From Liquorilactobacillus cacaonum DSM 21116 (GTDB taxonomy: Bacteria > Bacillota > Bacilli > Lactobacillales > Lactobacillaceae): a stretch of 64,000 nt of DNA. Shown here piece by piece: positions 43,433-52,092 of the stretch. The position numbers and the translations under genes were made by a program. How positions within the stretch are numbered: the first letter of the stretch is position 1; the number at the start of each line of letters is the position of its first letter. Location of the stretch: NCBI RefSeq assembly GCF_001436735.1, contig NZ_AYZE01000014.1, positions 460,405 through 524,404 of the forward strand, read 5' to 3'. The notes under the pieces were generated by a model that was given only the letters and a program-made list of their open reading frames with translations, searched no databases and was not told where the DNA came from.

Positions 43433-44359
43433 ATGAAAATTTCAATTGTAATGTCGACATATAATGGCGAAAAATTTATTACTGAACAATTAGACTCTTT
43501 ACGAAATCAAACTCTTGCTGCTAATGAGGTACTTATTATAGATGACTGCTCGACTGATAAAACTGTTGATATAATTAAAAAATATATAAACAAGTATCAG
43601 TTAACTGCTTGGAATATTGATGTTAATCAAAAAAACTTAGGTTGGCGCCAAAACTTTATGAATGGTATTTGGAGAAGTTCTGGTGAGCTCGTTTTTACAT
43701 GCGATCAAGATGACATTTGGCGTAAAGATAAATTAGCTATCATGAATAAAATAATGGAGGAGAATCCGAAAATAACTCTGTTAACCTCTAATTATCAAGA
43801 ATTTTATGAAGATGAGCATACCGTTTCTGGACCATGGGAAAATGATAAAAAACTACATAAAATTTCTTTACCAAATAACTACTTATTAGTAAAAAGCCCT
43901 GGCTGTACACATTGTATAAGAAGAAGTTTAGTGGACTTAAGCAAAAAATACTGGCAGCCAGCGTATCCCCATGATGCTTTATTTTGGCGTTTAGCTATTT
44001 TTTCAGATGGTTTGTACACTTACACGGATACTCTTATTAATTGGCGAAAGCATACTTCAAGCGCATTCGCTAAAGAAGGACGTAATTTAAAAACAATTGG
44101 TGAAAAAAAGAAATGGATTAAAACAGCCCAAGCATTCCAAAAAACATTAGAAAATTTTCTGACTAATGACGTAAACTCAAATACATTACACCAACTTTCA
44201 GTACTTAAGCGAAACGCAAAATGGCTAAATATTCGGTATAATTTTTATGACAGTAAGAATATTTTTACGGGTATTAGGTTAGGGTTTTATTGGGACTGCT
44301 GCCCACGTTATAGGCAATACTTAGGCGATTGGTATTTAATTTTCATAAAAAGAAAATAA
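43433..44359 (+). CDS. Family 2 glycosyltransferase, rhamnosyltransferase-like
   Basis: 308 residues. ISIVMSTYNGEKFITEQLDS, LIIDDCSTDKT and DQDDIW (the DxD region, about residue 96) identify the RfbF/RgpB-like branch of GT2, often rhamnosyltransferases. NWRKHTSSAF resembles the WR-H segment of that branch. The acceptor is unknown. Starts 2 nt after the first glycosyltransferase, so both are one transcript ending near the 54-bp palindrome. Confidence 0.88.
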   Translation: MKISIVMSTYNGEKFITEQLDSLRNQTLAANEVLIIDDCSTDKTVDIIKKYINKYQLTAWNIDVNQKNLGWRQNFMNGIWRSSGELVFTCDQDDIWRKDKLAIMNKIMEENPKITLLTSNYQEFYEDEHTVSGPWENDKKLHKISLPNNYLLVKSPGCTHCIRRSLVDLSKKYWQPAYPHDALFWRLAIFSDGLYTYTDTLINWRKHTSSAFAKEGRNLKTIGEKKKWIKTAQAFQKTLENFLTNDVNSNTLHQLSVLKRNAKWLNIRYNFYDSKNIFTGIRLGFYWDCCPRYRQYLGDWYLIFIKRK

Positions 44360-44393
44360 TAATTTGGATTTTCCAAAATTAGCTCCTAAGCTA

Positions 44394-44447
44394 TAACCAA
44401 ATAATGATTGAGATATCTATATAGATATCTCAATCATTATTTGGTTA
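44394..44447. repeat. 54-bp perfect palindrome without loop, probable bidirectional terminator
   Basis: Left half 44394-44420 and right half 44421-44447 are exact reverse complements (TAACCAAATAATGATTG... and mirror). It lies between converging genes (glycosyltransferase and GNAT), so terminator function is likely, but there is no clean T run and the perfection over 27 bp per arm is unusual. Confidence 0.85.
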
Positions 44448-44501
44448 ATTTTTATGCTTTGATTTATTGTTTATATAGTTTACGACTCAAAAACCATAAC
44501 T

Positions 44502-44957
44502 TTATAAATCTCGTTCCATTCGAATATCAACTGGAATAAACCCTACCTTTTGATAAACATGCAGTGCCCTTTGATTGTGTCCAAAAACATGCAGACCGAT
44601 TTTCTCAAATCCCAATTTTCTTGCCTTGATCATTATTAACCCCATTGCTTCTGTTCCTAAACCCTGATTTTGAAATTCTGGCTTTATTAAAATATCATAA
44701 ATAAACACTTTTTTTTCGTTTGATTCTTTTGCAAACCAAACGTGACCAATTTCATGATCATTATTTTTGAATAAATAAAAATAATGATCTGGCGTTTTTA
44801 ATCCTTGAGGAATTAGAACTTCAAATTCCCTCTTTGCATTAATCAACGCTTCTTTTTCATCCCAAGTACCAGCTTTTATTTTTTCAGAAGCATACTCTAC
44901 AATACTATTTTTTTCAAATTGAACATAATACTTTGCTGTCATATCAACAAGTTCCAT
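44502..44957 (-). CDS. GNAT family N-acetyltransferase
   Basis: 151 residues. The acetyl-CoA-binding motif A is seen as ILIKPEFQNQGLGTEAMGLI (Q-N-Q-G-L-G, about residue 92), and the C-terminal LHVFGHNQRALHVYQKVGF is the usual motif B. The substrate (amino acid, peptide, small amine or protein) cannot be read from sequence. ATG behind GGAGGG. Follows the oxidoreductase by 29 nt on the same strand. Confidence 0.9.
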   Translation of the reverse strand: MELVDMTAKYYVQFEKNSIVEYASEKIKAGTWDEKEALINAKREFEVLIPQGLKTPDHYFYLFKNNDHEIGHVWFAKESNEKKVFIYDILIKPEFQNQGLGTEAMGLIMIKARKLGFEKIGLHVFGHNQRALHVYQKVGFIPVDIRMERDL

Positions 44958-44986
44958 AAAATTCCCTCCGATAATGTAAAATTTTG

Positions 44987-45883
44987 CTAACTAAATCGTA
45001 AAATTAACTTGCCAAGAACGTGTTTCATATCATGAAAATTTCTTAGGTTGGTTACATTGAAAGTTGCAATTTTTGCAATCTCTACATGAATATTTCCTCT
45101 TGCGATTTCTTTCATAGCCACCTCTAATTTTGGGCCATTCGACTTCATAAAAAACATTGTCACTCTGTCATCACTAATTTGATTTACTGTTGAAATTAAC
45201 TTGCCATTTTCTTTTAAAATTTTTAGTGATTTCGTTGTTGTCTCTTCTCCTACTAAATCCACAATTTTGTCAACTAATGGAATTTTTTCCGTGAAGTCAT
45301 CCTTTTTATAATTAATAACTTCCACTTTCGAATCAAATTTAGCAAGATATTTAATTCCTCTTTCACTTGCAGTTCCGTAAATTTTGTTTACTCCAGCCAT
45401 TCTAGCAAATTGAAGTACTGCCAATCCTACATTACCAGCTATTCCATGAATCAATAGACTGTCATTTTTGTCCAAATATAATGCATCTGTAACTAGCTGA
45501 TAAGCAGTCTGAATACCTAATGCTGCCGCAGCTGCTTGCTCAAAACTAACATTAGTTGGAATTTTGGCACACTGGGATTGCCCAACTGCCACATATTGTG
45601 CATAAGCATGTAAATGTGGACTTGCTGCAACTTTTTGACCTACTTCAAAATCAGTAACTTCATCCCCAATTGCGACTACTTCCCCTGAAACACTCGAGCC
45701 ATCAATAATCGGAGGAACTAAACTTCTCCCCATGAATCCAGCGCGAAATTTAACATCATACGGATCAATTGCAACAGCCATTTGTTTAATCAAAACTTGC
45801 TTGGGCTTAAGAACTGGCATCCTCACCTCAACTTCCTCGAATACATCTGTACTCCCATAATCATTCATTAAAATTGCATACAA
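44987..45883 (-). CDS. Zinc-independent NADP-dependent quinone oxidoreductase (MDR family)
   Basis: 298 residues from the TTG at 45883 (MYAILMNDYGSTDVFEEVEV), chosen for AAGGAAGG 8-9 nt upstream. GroES-like N-terminal domain, then a Rossmann domain with LLIHGIAGNVGLAVLQFARMAG (AxxGxxG type). No zinc-binding cysteine cluster, so it groups with the quinone oxidoreductases. Likely detoxifies quinones or enones. Divergent from the SOS polymerase operon and cotranscribed with the GNAT gene. Confidence 0.88.
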   Translation of the reverse strand: MYAILMNDYGSTDVFEEVEVRMPVLKPKQVLIKQMAVAIDPYDVKFRAGFMGRSLVPPIIDGSSVSGEVVAIGDEVTDFEVGQKVAASPHLHAYAQYVAVGQSQCAKIPTNVSFEQAAAAALGIQTAYQLVTDALYLDKNDSLLIHGIAGNVGLAVLQFARMAGVNKIYGTASERGIKYLAKFDSKVEVINYKKDDFTEKIPLVDKIVDLVGEETTTKSLKILKENGKLISTVNQISDDRVTMFFMKSNGPKLEVAMKEIARGNIHVEIAKIATFNVTNLRNFHDMKHVLGKLILRFS

Positions 45884-45990
45884 TTTAGACACCTTCCTTT
45901 CCAACTAACATTAGCCTAGATTATCCAATCTGTAAAAAATAAATTTCTAAGCATAGTCAATTGTACCTAAAATTCTCAAAAATAACACTC

Positions 45991-46019
45991 TTGAAAAATC
46001 GAACGTATGTTTGTATAAT
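45991..46019 (+). promoter_or_regulatory. SOS-controlled promoter of the Y-family polymerase operon
   Basis: TTGAAA (45991-45996), 17 bp, TATAAT (46014-46019). The LexA box CGAACGTATGTTTG (46000-46013), a perfect fit to CGAACRNRYGTTYG, fills the spacer and would block polymerase. Confidence 0.93.
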
Positions 46020-46039
46020 TAAAAATAGGAGGTATTCAT

Positions 46040-47335
46040 ATGAACTATCAAGACGAACCTCATGGTGTTTTTTTCATGATTGATAATAAATCCTTTTATG
46101 CAAGCGTTGAGAGTGTCCAACGTGGGTTAAACCCCTTAAAATCAATTTTAGTGGTTATGTCTGAACAAGAAAATACAAATGGCGGTTTAATTTTGGCTAC
46201 ATCGCCAAATGCTAAAAAAATATTCCATATTAGCAATGTTGATCGCCGTTATGATTTGCCCGATGATCCAAGATTAATAGTAGTTCCACCACGAATGAAT
46301 CTTTATATTTCTAAAAGTTTATTGATTAATCATATCTTTACTCATTTCGTTGCTGAAGAAGATCTCTATCCTTATTCAATTGACGAATCAATTCTGGATG
46401 TAACCCATTCTTGGAAATTATTTGGCTCATCTCCACTTGAGGTTGCAAAACTAATCCAAAGAACTGTTCGCAAAAAAACTGGATTGTATACTTCAATTGG
46501 AATTGGTGAAAATCCTCTCCAGGCTAAATTAGCACTTGATATTTATGCAAAAAAAGCACACAACCTAATTTTTCAAGTTACTTATGAAACATTCACTAAA
46601 AAATTCTGGAGTATTTCGCAGCTAACTTCATTTTGGAGCATTGGAAAAAAAACAGAAACAAGGTTGAATCACCTAGGCATTTATACATTAGCCGATTTGG
46701 CTCATACTAATCCATTCAAGCTAAAAAAAGAAATGGGTATTATTGGAACTCAGTTATTTGCATTATCATGGGGCATTGATCGGAGTCAGTTGAACGAACA
46801 AACACCAACTAAAAACTCTAGTATTGGTAACTCTCAAATATTACCACGAGATTATCTTAAACAATCCGAAATCGAAGTTGTTATCAAAGAAATTGGACAA
46901 CAAGTTGCATCGCGAATTAGACATATTCATAAAACAACGGCTTGTGTCCATTTGGGTATTGGGTTTTCTTTGAGTAGCATTGAAAATAATTACAGTGGCT
47001 TTTCACATGAATTAAAAATTTTACCAACAGATAATAGCCAACTTTTGATTACACAACTTTTATTTATTTTTCGAAATTTTTGGCAAGGTGAACCCATTCG
47101 CCGTATAAGTGTTTCTTATAGTCGCTTAAGTCCAAAAAGAGGTGATCAATTGACCTTTTTTGAAGATACCAATATACAATTAAAAAAAATTGAATTTGAT
47201 AGTCTAATTGATCAAATTCGTGACAAATTCGGTACAAAAACTATTATGTACGCTAATAGTTTACAAAAAGGCGGTACCTTTATTCAACGTCAAAATCTAG
47301 TAGGAGGACACAATGGTGGAAATTCATTCGAATAA
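46040..47335 (+). CDS. umuC: Y-family (UmuC/UvrX-like) translesion DNA polymerase
   Basis: Error-prone polymerase for lesion bypass. 431 residues. Catalytic carboxylates: FFMIDNKSFYASVES (Asp about 14, with the Tyr steric gate) and YSIDESILD (Asp-Glu about 115). The helix-hairpin-helix region follows (about 195-240, FWSIGKKTETRLNHLG) and a little-finger domain, ending in a RQNLVGGHNGG tail. It belongs to the plasmid/phage-type UvrX branch rather than chromosomal DinB. ATG behind AGGAGG. SOS box in the promoter. Overlaps the next gene by 23 nt. Confidence 0.93.
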   Translation: MNYQDEPHGVFFMIDNKSFYASVESVQRGLNPLKSILVVMSEQENTNGGLILATSPNAKKIFHISNVDRRYDLPDDPRLIVVPPRMNLYISKSLLINHIFTHFVAEEDLYPYSIDESILDVTHSWKLFGSSPLEVAKLIQRTVRKKTGLYTSIGIGENPLQAKLALDIYAKKAHNLIFQVTYETFTKKFWSISQLTSFWSIGKKTETRLNHLGIYTLADLAHTNPFKLKKEMGIIGTQLFALSWGIDRSQLNEQTPTKNSSIGNSQILPRDYLKQSEIEVVIKEIGQQVASRIRHIHKTTACVHLGIGFSLSSIENNYSGFSHELKILPTDNSQLLITQLLFIFRNFWQGEPIRRISVSYSRLSPKRGDQLTFFEDTNIQLKKIEFDSLIDQIRDKFGTKTIMYANSLQKGGTFIQRQNLVGGHNGGNSFE

Positions 47336-47657
47336 TGCAAAAAAAGAAGCTGATTATATTTTTGAACAAACAAAAAAACATTTCAAGCCCCATGTTCGTG
47401 CTCGTTATTACATATTAGTAGTTAATGATCGCTTTGATTCTTCTTACAATTTCTTCTTCAACATTTTCAAGCCACGACAACTAAGCCGATCAATTCCAAT
47501 GCGTCGGCTTATGAATCAAACTCTTGAATATCTCGAAGAAGTGATAGGTTTTCTTCGTCAAAAAACAACATTAACATTCATTTTTATTTTATTTGAAGAT
47601 CAACGCTGGCCCAGTAACAATAAATTAATTTCAAACAAAAAGAGGTATCAAAAATGA
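47313..47657 (+). CDS. Hypothetical protein in SOS polymerase operon
   Basis: 114 residues, basic, with no membrane segment in the first half but a hydrophobic stretch LTFIFILF near 90. I do not recognise a family. ATG behind GGAGG inside the polymerase 3' end (23-nt overlap), and its own stop overlaps the next ATG (ATGA), so three genes are tightly coupled. Position suggests an accessory role in translesion synthesis (inference). Confidence 0.75.
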   Translation: MVEIHSNNAKKEADYIFEQTKKHFKPHVRARYYILVVNDRFDSSYNFFFNIFKPRQLSRSIPMRRLMNQTLEYLEEVIGFLRQKTTLTFIFILFEDQRWPSNNKLISNKKRYQK

Positions 47658-47803
47658 AAAATGATAAAATCTACAATGATAATTTTGCTGAAAATTTTTT
47701 CAAAAATTATTATAAAGATCGTGGTATGCTAAAATGGCAAGGATTTTTCTTAAGTGATCACAAAAAAGCATTAAATCATGATTTTGATTCTAAAAAAAAC
47801 TAA
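47654..47803 (+). CDS. YolD-like mini-protein (49 residues)
   Basis: Short gene: ATG at 47654 overlapping the previous stop as ATGA, AGAGG ribosome site, TAA at 47801. The segment YKDRGMLKWQGFFLSDHKK matches the DRG-x2-KW-x-MMLPEH signature of the YolD family, which is found beside UvrX/DinB polymerases. Known YolD proteins are near 110 residues; this one keeps only the N-terminal signature. The family link is by recall, so moderate. Confidence 0.7.
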   Translation: MKNDKIYNDNFAENFFKNYYKDRGMLKWQGFFLSDHKKALNHDFDSKKN

Positions 47804-47905
47804 TTTATTATTTTAAAAAAAGCACCCTTTTTTTGACACTCTACTTTAATATCCAAGTCTCGTATCTAAAAGGATCCTTTTTATTAATAATACTGACACT
47901 GTTTA

Positions 47906-49606
47906 TTAAACATCATTATCTAATTTTTGCTGTGTTTTCTTACCCATTTCAAGTAATTCTTTAGCATGCTCCAATGATAATTTTGTAATCTCAGTACCAG
48001 CTAGCATTCGTGCAATTTCGCTAATTCTACTTTGTGCATCTAGCTTTTCTACAGTGGCTTCTGTTCGCCCCTTAATGGTTCTCTTTGTAACAAGAAAATG
48101 GTGATTACTAATCGCAGCTACTTGTGGCAGATGTGTAATACAGAGGACTTGCGATGTTTCAGCAATTTGTCCTATCTTTTCAGCCATTGATTGTGCAACA
48201 CGACCACTAACACCAGTATCAACCTCATCAAAAATAATACTTGTCTTGTTACGTTCTTGTGAGAAAATCGTTTTGAGTGCCAACATTATACGTGATAATT
48301 CGCCACCCGACACAATTTTTGCCAAAGGGCCACTACTTTCACCTTGATTTGTTTGAATATAAAATTCAACTCTATCAATACCATCAATTGTTAGTTGATC
48401 TTCATTGGTAATAAAACGAACATCAAATCGTGCCTTACTCATGTACAAGGAGTTTAACTGTAATTCAACTTCTTTTGCCAAATTTTTAGCAACTTGTATT
48501 CTCTCTTGACTTAATTGCTTGGCAACTTCAAGTGCTTTATTATAAGACTTTTGTACAGTTTTCTGTAGGATTTCACTATCTTCGCCAGCATTTTGCATCT
48601 GTGTCAATTCATTTTCAATTTGAGTATAATAATCCAGCACTTTTTTTATAGAATTCCCATACTTATGCTCAAGTTGTTTTATTAAGTCAAGCCGTTGATT
48701 GACTTGATTAAGTTCATCTTCATTCCATTCCATAATATCCAATTCATTTGAGATGTCACGCGCAGCATCCTGAAGCATATAAAAAGAACTCGACAAGTTT
48801 TCTGAAATATTATGCAAATCTTCCGATAAATTCTCGATGCGTTGCATTCCTTCTACTGTATCACCCAAATGTCCCAAAAAATCAATCGCTTCTCCTGAAA
48901 GCAATTCATAACTTTGTGATAAAGTGTCTCTAATTGTTTGAAAATTTTCTAGTTTTTGCTTTTTATTTTCAAGTTCGACATCTTCTCCTAAAATAAGACT
49001 GGCTTCATTAATTTCCTGAACTTGAAATTGTAACATATCTAATCTTTGTGCCCATTGTTGTTCATTGCTTTGTTGTTTCTTGAGAATCTTTACCTTTTCT
49101 AAATAGCCATTATACAAATTACGATATTCTTTCTTTAATTCTTGCGTTTTAGAACTGAATTTGTCTAAAAGTGAAATATGATTATCTGGATTCATTAACA
49201 TTTGATGCTCATTTTGCCCATGAATATCAATCAGTTGATTTCCAATTTTTTTCAATGCACCCAAGGTTACTAAAATATTATTTATACGACAAACACTCCT
49301 GCCACTACGATAAAGTTCACGTTGAATGATTAAAGATTCATCCTCAACGATTATACCCATCTCGTCCAAATCATGATATAATTGCGCACTCTTTGGTAAA
49401 ATAAATAAACCCTGCAATAGAGCTTTTTCTGCACCTTTTCGAATATACTCTTGAGAGCTCCTTCCACCTGCAAGAAGACCCAATGCATCAATTACTATTG
49501 ATTTACCTGCACCGGTCTCACCAGTTAAGACAGTCATTTTGTCCTCAAAGTTTATATCAAGTCTCTCAATGATTGCAAAATCTCTAATCATCAACTCGCG
49601 TAACAT
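47906..49606 (-). CDS. recN: DNA repair protein RecN
   Basis: SMC-like ATPase for double-strand-break repair. 566 residues: Walker A in VLTGETGAGKSIVIDAL (about 30), long coiled-coil middle (about 150-350), signature SSGPLAKIVSGGELSRIMLALK (two stretches, about 430) and Walker B SIIFDEVDTGVSG. ATG start. Follows argR by 15 nt, the conserved argR-recN pair. I see no SOS box at the operon. Confidence 0.97.
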   Translation of the reverse strand: MLRELMIRDFAIIERLDINFEDKMTVLTGETGAGKSIVIDALGLLAGGRSSQEYIRKGAEKALLQGLFILPKSAQLYHDLDEMGIIVEDESLIIQRELYRSGRSVCRINNILVTLGALKKIGNQLIDIHGQNEHQMLMNPDNHISLLDKFSSKTQELKKEYRNLYNGYLEKVKILKKQQSNEQQWAQRLDMLQFQVQEINEASLILGEDVELENKKQKLENFQTIRDTLSQSYELLSGEAIDFLGHLGDTVEGMQRIENLSEDLHNISENLSSSFYMLQDAARDISNELDIMEWNEDELNQVNQRLDLIKQLEHKYGNSIKKVLDYYTQIENELTQMQNAGEDSEILQKTVQKSYNKALEVAKQLSQERIQVAKNLAKEVELQLNSLYMSKARFDVRFITNEDQLTIDGIDRVEFYIQTNQGESSGPLAKIVSGGELSRIMLALKTIFSQERNKTSIIFDEVDTGVSGRVAQSMAEKIGQIAETSQVLCITHLPQVAAISNHHFLVTKRTIKGRTEATVEKLDAQSRISEIARMLAGTEITKLSLEHAKELLEMGKKTQQKLDNDV

Positions 49607-49621
49607 CTTATCATTCCTTTA

Positions 49622-50074
49622 TTAGTTCGTCATTTCAAGGATTAATTCTTGAGCAATAATTGCAGCTTCACTTGATTTTGCAATTATTAAAACGGTATCA
49701 TCATCACCCAACGTCCCGAAAATTTCTTCATAACGCATTTGATCTATCAAACTTGCAATTACTGGTCCATTTCCAGGAGAAACCTTAATGAGTAATAATT
49801 CTCTTTGAATACGTGAGGATAAATATGCATCCTTCAATGTATTCCGCAATTTCTTTTCCGCATTTAATTTTTTTTCTGTGGGAAGGCTGTATTGATAATC
49901 ACCAGAAGCAGACGGTAATTTTATTAACTGCATCTCCTTGACATCGCGTGAAATTGTTGCCTGTGTCACACCAATTCCTTGTTCACCCAAAAGCTTTACG
50001 ATGTCTTCTTGTCTATCAATACTATACTGTGTTAATAACTCTTTTATCGCCTTTTGTCGCTCTTGTTTACGCAT
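49622..50074 (-). CDS. argR: Arginine repressor/regulator ArgR
   Basis: Hexameric arginine-responsive regulator. The ATG at 50074 (MRKQERQKAIKELL) with GGTGA upstream is chosen; 150 residues. N-terminal winged helix with QEDIVKLLGEQGIGVTQATISRD in overlapping stretches, C-terminal arginine-binding domain with TLGDDDTVLIIAKS (the Asp pair). No arginine genes are in the window; the recN pairing suggests the housekeeping copy. Confidence 0.95.
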   Translation of the reverse strand: MRKQERQKAIKELLTQYSIDRQEDIVKLLGEQGIGVTQATISRDVKEMQLIKLPSASGDYQYSLPTEKKLNAEKKLRNTLKDAYLSSRIQRELLLIKVSPGNGPVIASLIDQMRYEEIFGTLGDDDTVLIIAKSSEAAIIAQELILEMTN

Positions 50075-50169
50075 ACCAATCACCAATCCCCCACATTTAT
50101 TCATAATTCACTAATTATAATAGCCCAACTTGAATAAATATTAAAGAAAAAGTTCATAAAAATTAATAA

Positions 50170-50985
50170 TTATTTGCCAAAAGTTGTATATGCTTTCTCA
50201 ATTATGGCTTTATTATCAATTCCAGACTTGTTAGAACCCTCATTATCTACTTTTTTCAAATGACAAATAAATTCAATATTACCTTCTCCACCAGTTATCG
50301 GTGAAAAATCAATTCCACAAACATCAAATCCTGTTGATAATGCAAATGTAGTAATTTTTTCTAGAACAGCCAAATGTACTTTTTTATCTCTCACAATCCC
50401 ATTTTTACCTACGTTCTCACGTCCAGCTTCAAATTGTGGTTTTATTAATGCAATCACATCTCCCGCATCTTGCAAAATTGCATGTAAAGGTGGCAAAATC
50501 AGTTCTAATGAAATAAATGAAACATCAATTGTAGAAAATTCTGGTACTCCATTCGTGAAATCTTCAGGTTTACTATAACGGAAATTTGTATTCTCCATTA
50601 CGATAACACGAGAATCTTGCCTGATTTTCCAAGCCAATTGATTTGTCCCCACATCTAATGCATAGCTTAATTTTGCACCATTTTGCAAAGCAACATCAGT
50701 AAACCCGCCTGTTGAAGAACCGATATCTAACACAGTTTTACCTTTAATATCTACATCAAATACCTTAAGTGCTTTTTCTAATTTATATCCCCCACGGCTA
50801 ACATAAGGCATCTTTTTGCCTTTAAAGTGTAACTGAGTAGACGTATCAATTTTCATACCGGGTTTGTCTAATCGTTCCTCATTCTCACCTAAAATTTCAC
50901 CTGCCATTACTGCTCTTTTAGCCTGTTCACGCGTTTCAAACAATCCTTGCTGTACAAGTAAGACATCAATACGTTCTTTTTTCAT
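50170..50985 (-). CDS. tlyA: TlyA/YqxC-family rRNA methyltransferase with S4 domain
   Basis: 271 residues from the ATG at 50985, which shares its A with the ispA stop (TGATG). N-terminal S4 RNA-binding domain (about 1-60), FtsJ-like methyltransferase core with VLDIGSSTGGFTDVAL (SAM motif I), ending with the family HLKK segment. Proposed 2'-O-methylation of rRNA; substrate is inferred. Precedes argR as in other Bacilli. Confidence 0.93.
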   Translation of the reverse strand: MKKERIDVLLVQQGLFETREQAKRAVMAGEILGENEERLDKPGMKIDTSTQLHFKGKKMPYVSRGGYKLEKALKVFDVDIKGKTVLDIGSSTGGFTDVALQNGAKLSYALDVGTNQLAWKIRQDSRVIVMENTNFRYSKPEDFTNGVPEFSTIDVSFISLELILPPLHAILQDAGDVIALIKPQFEAGRENVGKNGIVRDKKVHLAVLEKITTFALSTGFDVCGIDFSPITGGEGNIEFICHLKKVDNEGSNKSGIDNKAIIEKAYTTFGK

Positions 50986-51869
50986 CAATTACCCTTTCTC
51001 TCAAAATATCCTAAAAAATCCCCTAGAATACTGTCCACTGCATCTAATCGAATAAGTTCATTTCTTGCTTTTCCTATTACTTCATCTAGCATTTTATATG
51101 CCCCTTCTAATCCTAAAATCCCAGGGTATGTATTTTTATTTTCACTTTGATCTTTATGGACCTTTTTCCCCATCTTCTCTGTTGTTGAAACTACATCTAA
51201 AATATCATCGTAAATCTGAAATGCTAGTCCAAAAAGACTTCCAAAACTAACTAACAAGTTAAATTCACGTTCGTTTACATTACTTAATATACTGCCAGCC
51301 TGACAAGCATACTTTAACAAAGCCCCTGTTTTTCGGGCATGAACTCGCTGCAATTGTTCCAAGGTTAATATTTTTTGTTCCCCTTCAATATCTGCAACTT
51401 GCCCACTTACCATTCCTTCAGGGCCCGCAGCTTTCCCTAGGAAAGAAATTAAATCTAGCTTAGCCTTATCACCTAAATTAGTTCGCGTTATCCAATCAAA
51501 AGAAAGTGTTAATAAACCATCTCCCGCTAATACGGCATGAGCTTGCCCATAGACTTTATGGTTAGTCGGCTTACCTCTTCTTAGATTATCATTATCCATT
51601 TCTGGTAAATCATCATGTATTAAAGAATATGTGTGTAGTAACTCGAGACTGCCCGCAATAACTAAAACATCATCATCGACTGGCCTTTCGAAAAAATTAC
51701 AAATTGCCATTATCATTAAGGGACGTATTCTTTTTCCACCAATTTCAACTGAATAGCTCATTGCATCTTTCAAAGTTTTTTCAGCTTCTAAACTACCTAA
51801 AAAACTAGCAATCTTTTTTTCAAATTTGGGAAGATTTTGTTCTTGAAAATCCTTCATTCTATTGTTCAT
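50985..51869 (-). CDS. ispA: Farnesyl/geranyl diphosphate synthase
   Basis: Condenses isopentenyl units to FPP, the precursor for UppS. The first Asp-rich motif is DDLPEMDND and the second YDDILD, both intact. ATG at 51869 ([11 protein letters not shown]) with AAAGAGA upstream; the ATG at 51857 is a plausible alternative. 294 residues. Overlaps xseB by 11 nt and abuts tlyA. Works with mvaS elsewhere in the window for isoprenoid supply. Confidence 0.94.
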   Translation of the reverse strand: MNNRMKDFQEQNLPKFEKKIASFLGSLEAEKTLKDAMSYSVEIGGKRIRPLMIMAICNFFERPVDDDVLVIAGSLELLHTYSLIHDDLPEMDNDNLRRGKPTNHKVYGQAHAVLAGDGLLTLSFDWITRTNLGDKAKLDLISFLGKAAGPEGMVSGQVADIEGEQKILTLEQLQRVHARKTGALLKYACQAGSILSNVNEREFNLLVSFGSLFGLAFQIYDDILDVVSTTEKMGKKVHKDQSENKNTYPGILGLEGAYKMLDEVIGKARNELIRLDAVDSILGDFLGYFERKGN

Positions 51870-52092
51870 TAGCAGAATCTCTTTCAAAAACAGTTTCATT
51901 ACCATCTTTATCCATTACTTTTGCAAGTGTTTTTTCAGCCTCTTCAAGTGTTTTTTGTAAATCATTACTTAATGAGACTCCCTTTTGAAACTGATTTAAA
52001 GCTTGTTCTAACGGAACATCACCTTGTTCTAATTTTTGTACAATTTCTTCCAATTCTTTTAAATTATCTTCAAAACTCTTTTTTTCAGTCAT
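51859..52092 (-). CDS. xseB: Exodeoxyribonuclease VII small subunit
   Basis: 77 residues, all-alpha. Family core [29 protein letters not shown] in overlapping stretches. ATG behind AAGGA. Overlaps xseA by 8 nt and ispA by 11 nt. Confidence 0.97.
   Translation of the reverse strand: MTEKKSFEDNLKELEEIVQKLEQGDVPLEQALNQFQKGVSLSNDLQKTLEEAEKTLAKVMDKDGNETVFERDSANEQ

Noticed and set aside
47868-47881. AAAAGGATCCTTTT as the recN terminator
   Set aside because: It is palindromic but has no loop and too few strong pairs; no convincing terminator is visible between the polymerase operon and recN.
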